In this document: positions 6,640-7,292 of the stretch, piece by piece
Numbering within the stretch: position 1 is the stretch's first letter
Layout: each line of letters opens with the position of its first letter
Assembly: GCA_905210055.1 (NCBI GenBank)
Contig: CAJLVH010000101.1
Location: 1-7,292, forward strand
Length of the DNA stretch: 7,292 bases
Direction: 5' to 3'
Origin: an uncultured Enorma sp.
GTDB lineage: Bacteria; Actinomycetota; Coriobacteriia; Coriobacteriales; Coriobacteriaceae
Program-made: the position numbers and the translations under genes
The notes under the pieces: model-generated
Seen by the model: the letters and a program-made list of their open reading frames with translations, nothing else
Told to the model about the DNA's origin: nothing
Database searches by the model: none

Positions 6640-6655
6640 CGTTGGCTTGCCAACG
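6640..6655. repeat. 7-bp inverted repeat nested in a longer one
   Basis: CGTTGGC and GCCAACG face each other across TT. They are enclosed by CGCGTGG (6622-6628) and CCACGCG (6660-6666), giving a possible two-level stem. The outer left arm lies in the loop of a competing stem, CGCGGAC (6610-6616) with GTCCGCG (6630-6636). Confidence 0.45.
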
Positions 6656-6804
6656 AGACCCACGCGCACTCGTTTGATTGCTTACACATTTCCCGGTGTT
6701 GCGGGAGCCGCTCCGGGGTATCATCTTTCACCGGTGGCCGCGCCCGCGGACACCTTTGACGCACTCGGTGCCGCCGGGCTGCGTCATGACTCCGTGCTCG
6801 CGTT

Positions 6805-6833
6805 GCGGGCACATTACCCGCTCCGTCGGAGCG
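6805..6833 (+). promoter_or_regulatory. Mutually exclusive hairpins before the cold-shock start
   Basis: CGCTCCG (6819-6825) and CGGAGCG (6827-6833) form a perfect 7-bp inverted repeat around one T, ending six bases before the ribosome-binding site GAGGAAGG (6839-6846). GCGGG (6805-6809) can pair instead with CCCGC (6817-6821), which shares bases 6819-6821 with the first stem. Only one can form at a time. Temperature-dependent leader folding is known for cspA-type mRNAs; applying it here is inference. Confidence 0.4.
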
Positions 6834-6852
6834 TAGATGAGGAAGGTACAGC

Positions 6853-7083
6853 ATGGCAACCGGTACGATCAAGAAGTCGTTCTTCCGTGAGAAGGGCTAC
6901 GGCTTCATCACGCCCGACGAGGCGCTCGAGAACGGCTCGAAATCCGACGTGTTCGTGCATTTCAGCGCCATTCAGATGGATGGCTACAAGTCCCTCGACG
7001 AGGGCGACCGCGTTGAGTTCGAGATGGGTCCGGGCAAGAAGCCCGGTGAGACGCAGGCGATCAACGTCCGCAAGATCGCGTAA
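6853..7083 (+). CDS. Cold-shock-domain protein (CspA-like RNA chaperone)
   Basis: A 76-residue single cold-shock domain, slightly longer than the usual 66-70. It binds single-stranded RNA/DNA and melts RNA structure. RNP1 is KGYGFI (14-19), with Tyr in place of the common Phe; RNP2 is VFVHF (33-37), followed by SAI. The C-terminal strands are DRVEFEMGPGKKPGETQAINVRKI (52-75, split by a glycine-rich turn). The first strand GTIKKSFFREKGYG differs from the family GTVKWFN-EKGFG: the tryptophan is missing and there is one extra residue. The loop between RNP1 and RNP2 (PDEALENGSKSD) is also longer than usual. The start is set by GAGGAAGG six bases upstream. It stands alone on the plus strand behind a structured leader and ends at a strong terminator, so it is a single-gene transcript. 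Confidence 0.93.
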   Translation: MATGTIKKSFFREKGYGFITPDEALENGSKSDVFVHFSAIQMDGYKSLDEGDRVEFEMGPGKKPGETQAINVRKIA

Positions 7084-7111
7084 CCGCACGTAAGCAGCAT
7101 ACGTAGTTCGA

Positions 7112-7145
7112 ACGCGGCGCTCAGGATTCGTCCTGAGCGCCGCGT
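7112..7145 (+). terminator. Strong UUCG-capped terminator hairpin of the cold-shock gene
   Basis: ACGCGGCGCTCAGGA (7112-7126) pairs perfectly with 7131-7145 over 15 bp around the very stable TTCG tetraloop. It lies 28 bases after the stop codon. Only a short TTT follows (7149-7151), so termination may rest mainly on stem strength. Confidence 0.85.
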
Positions 7146-7147
7146 CG

Positions 7148-7292
7148 CTTTGGGGCAACACTTTGGGGACGGGTCGCGTAAAAATACCCCAGGGGCGACA
7201 CTTTGGGGACGGGTACGTTTGTGACGTTTTTGACACTTTGGGGACGGATATCTTTGTATCGAAAACGTCACAAACGTACCCGTCCCCAAAGT
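7148..7292. repeat. Cluster of GGGGACGG repeats, runs off the right edge
   Basis: Direct copies of ACACTTTGGGGACGGGT occur at 7158-7174 and 7198-7214. A third copy at 7233-7247 diverges after GGGGACGG, and a shortened CTTTGGGG is at 7148-7155. An inverted copy closes the window at 7279-7292. Nothing in this stretch codes for protein. Its position right after a terminator is typical of extragenic palindromic repeats. Confidence 0.8.
7200..7292. repeat. Perfect 31-bp inverted repeat with 31-base spacer
   Basis: Positions 7200-7230 (starting ACTTTGGGGACGGGTACG and ending GACGTTTT) are the exact reverse complement of 7262-7292. The spacer 7231-7261 contains another forward copy of the GGGGACGG unit. 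The right arm reaches the last base, so the repeat may extend further. This composite layout resembles paired REP elements mobilised by Y1 transposases, though no transposase gene is in view. Confidence 0.8.

Larger units (their letters stand above)
6528..6852. other. 325-base divergent intergenic region with leader hairpins
   Basis: No protein-coding frame here is credible. It must carry the promoters of both the C69 gene (leftward) and the cold-shock gene (rightward), but I found no well-spaced -35/-10 pair; the best single hexamer is TATCAT at 6719-6724, with no good partner. It holds several inverted repeats: 6610-6616 with 6630-6636, 6622-6628 with 6660-6666, 6640-6655, and two overlapping ones just before the cold-shock start. 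The stretch 6581-6600 is the least GC-rich part and includes the palindrome CTAGCTAG. Confidence 0.6.

Noticed and set aside
6600..6670. tRNA or other structured RNA gene in the divergent region
   Set aside because: Several stems exist, but there is no cloverleaf, T-loop consensus or CCA end; leader or palindromic DNA explains it better.
6755..6790. TTGACG (6757-6762) as a -35 box for the cold-shock gene
   Set aside because: No -10-like hexamer lies 16-18 bases downstream; the following sequence is GC-rich.
7148..7292. CRISPR array
   Set aside because: Repeats are short, unequal in length and spacing, and partly inverted; spacers are not of constant size, which fits extragenic palindromes instead.

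Overview
This is a high-GC bacterial window. The gene set (a MetRS-like class I tRNA ligase, a GNAT enzyme, a histidine phosphatase, an ABC1/UbiB-like kinase next to a phasin-like protein, a C69 dipeptidase and a cold-shock protein), together with the palindromic repeats carrying a GGGGAC core, most resembles a gut-type actinobacterium of the class Coriobacteriia. That placement is inferred from recalled family and repeat patterns, not from a search.

Layout. Positions 3-1154 (+) hold the C-terminal part of a MetRS-like class I aminoacyl-tRNA synthetase paralogue that runs in from the left. It is followed in the same direction by a GNAT acetyltransferase (1220-1768) and a histidine-phosphatase-superfamily enzyme (1816-2406). 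Both of these genes carry the same 10-base ribosome-binding segment at the same distance from ATG. A perfect 33-bp AT-rich palindrome fills the gap between them and contains the first gene's stop codon. Positions 2407-2514 separate convergent genes and hold three consecutive inverted repeats. On the minus strand, read right to left, come a C69 dipeptidase (6527-4863), a phasin-like coiled-coil protein (4740-4303) and an ABC1/AarF/UbiB-type kinase with two C-terminal membrane segments (4287-2515). The last two are 15 bases apart and almost certainly co-transcribed. A 325-base divergent intergenic region with several hairpins leads rightward to a cold-shock-domain protein (6853-7083). That gene ends at a strong UUCG-capped hairpin, and a cluster of GGGGACGG repeats runs off the right edge as a perfect 31-bp inverted repeat.

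How the genes work together. No complete multi-gene pathway is visible. The best functional pair is the phasin-like protein with the membrane-anchored ABC1 kinase, plausibly acting at a lipid or quinone-containing surface. The most unusual single gene is the MetRS paralogue, whose KMSKS loop lacks the catalytic second lysine. The most unusual DNA features are the 33-bp palindrome and the repeat cluster at the right edge.
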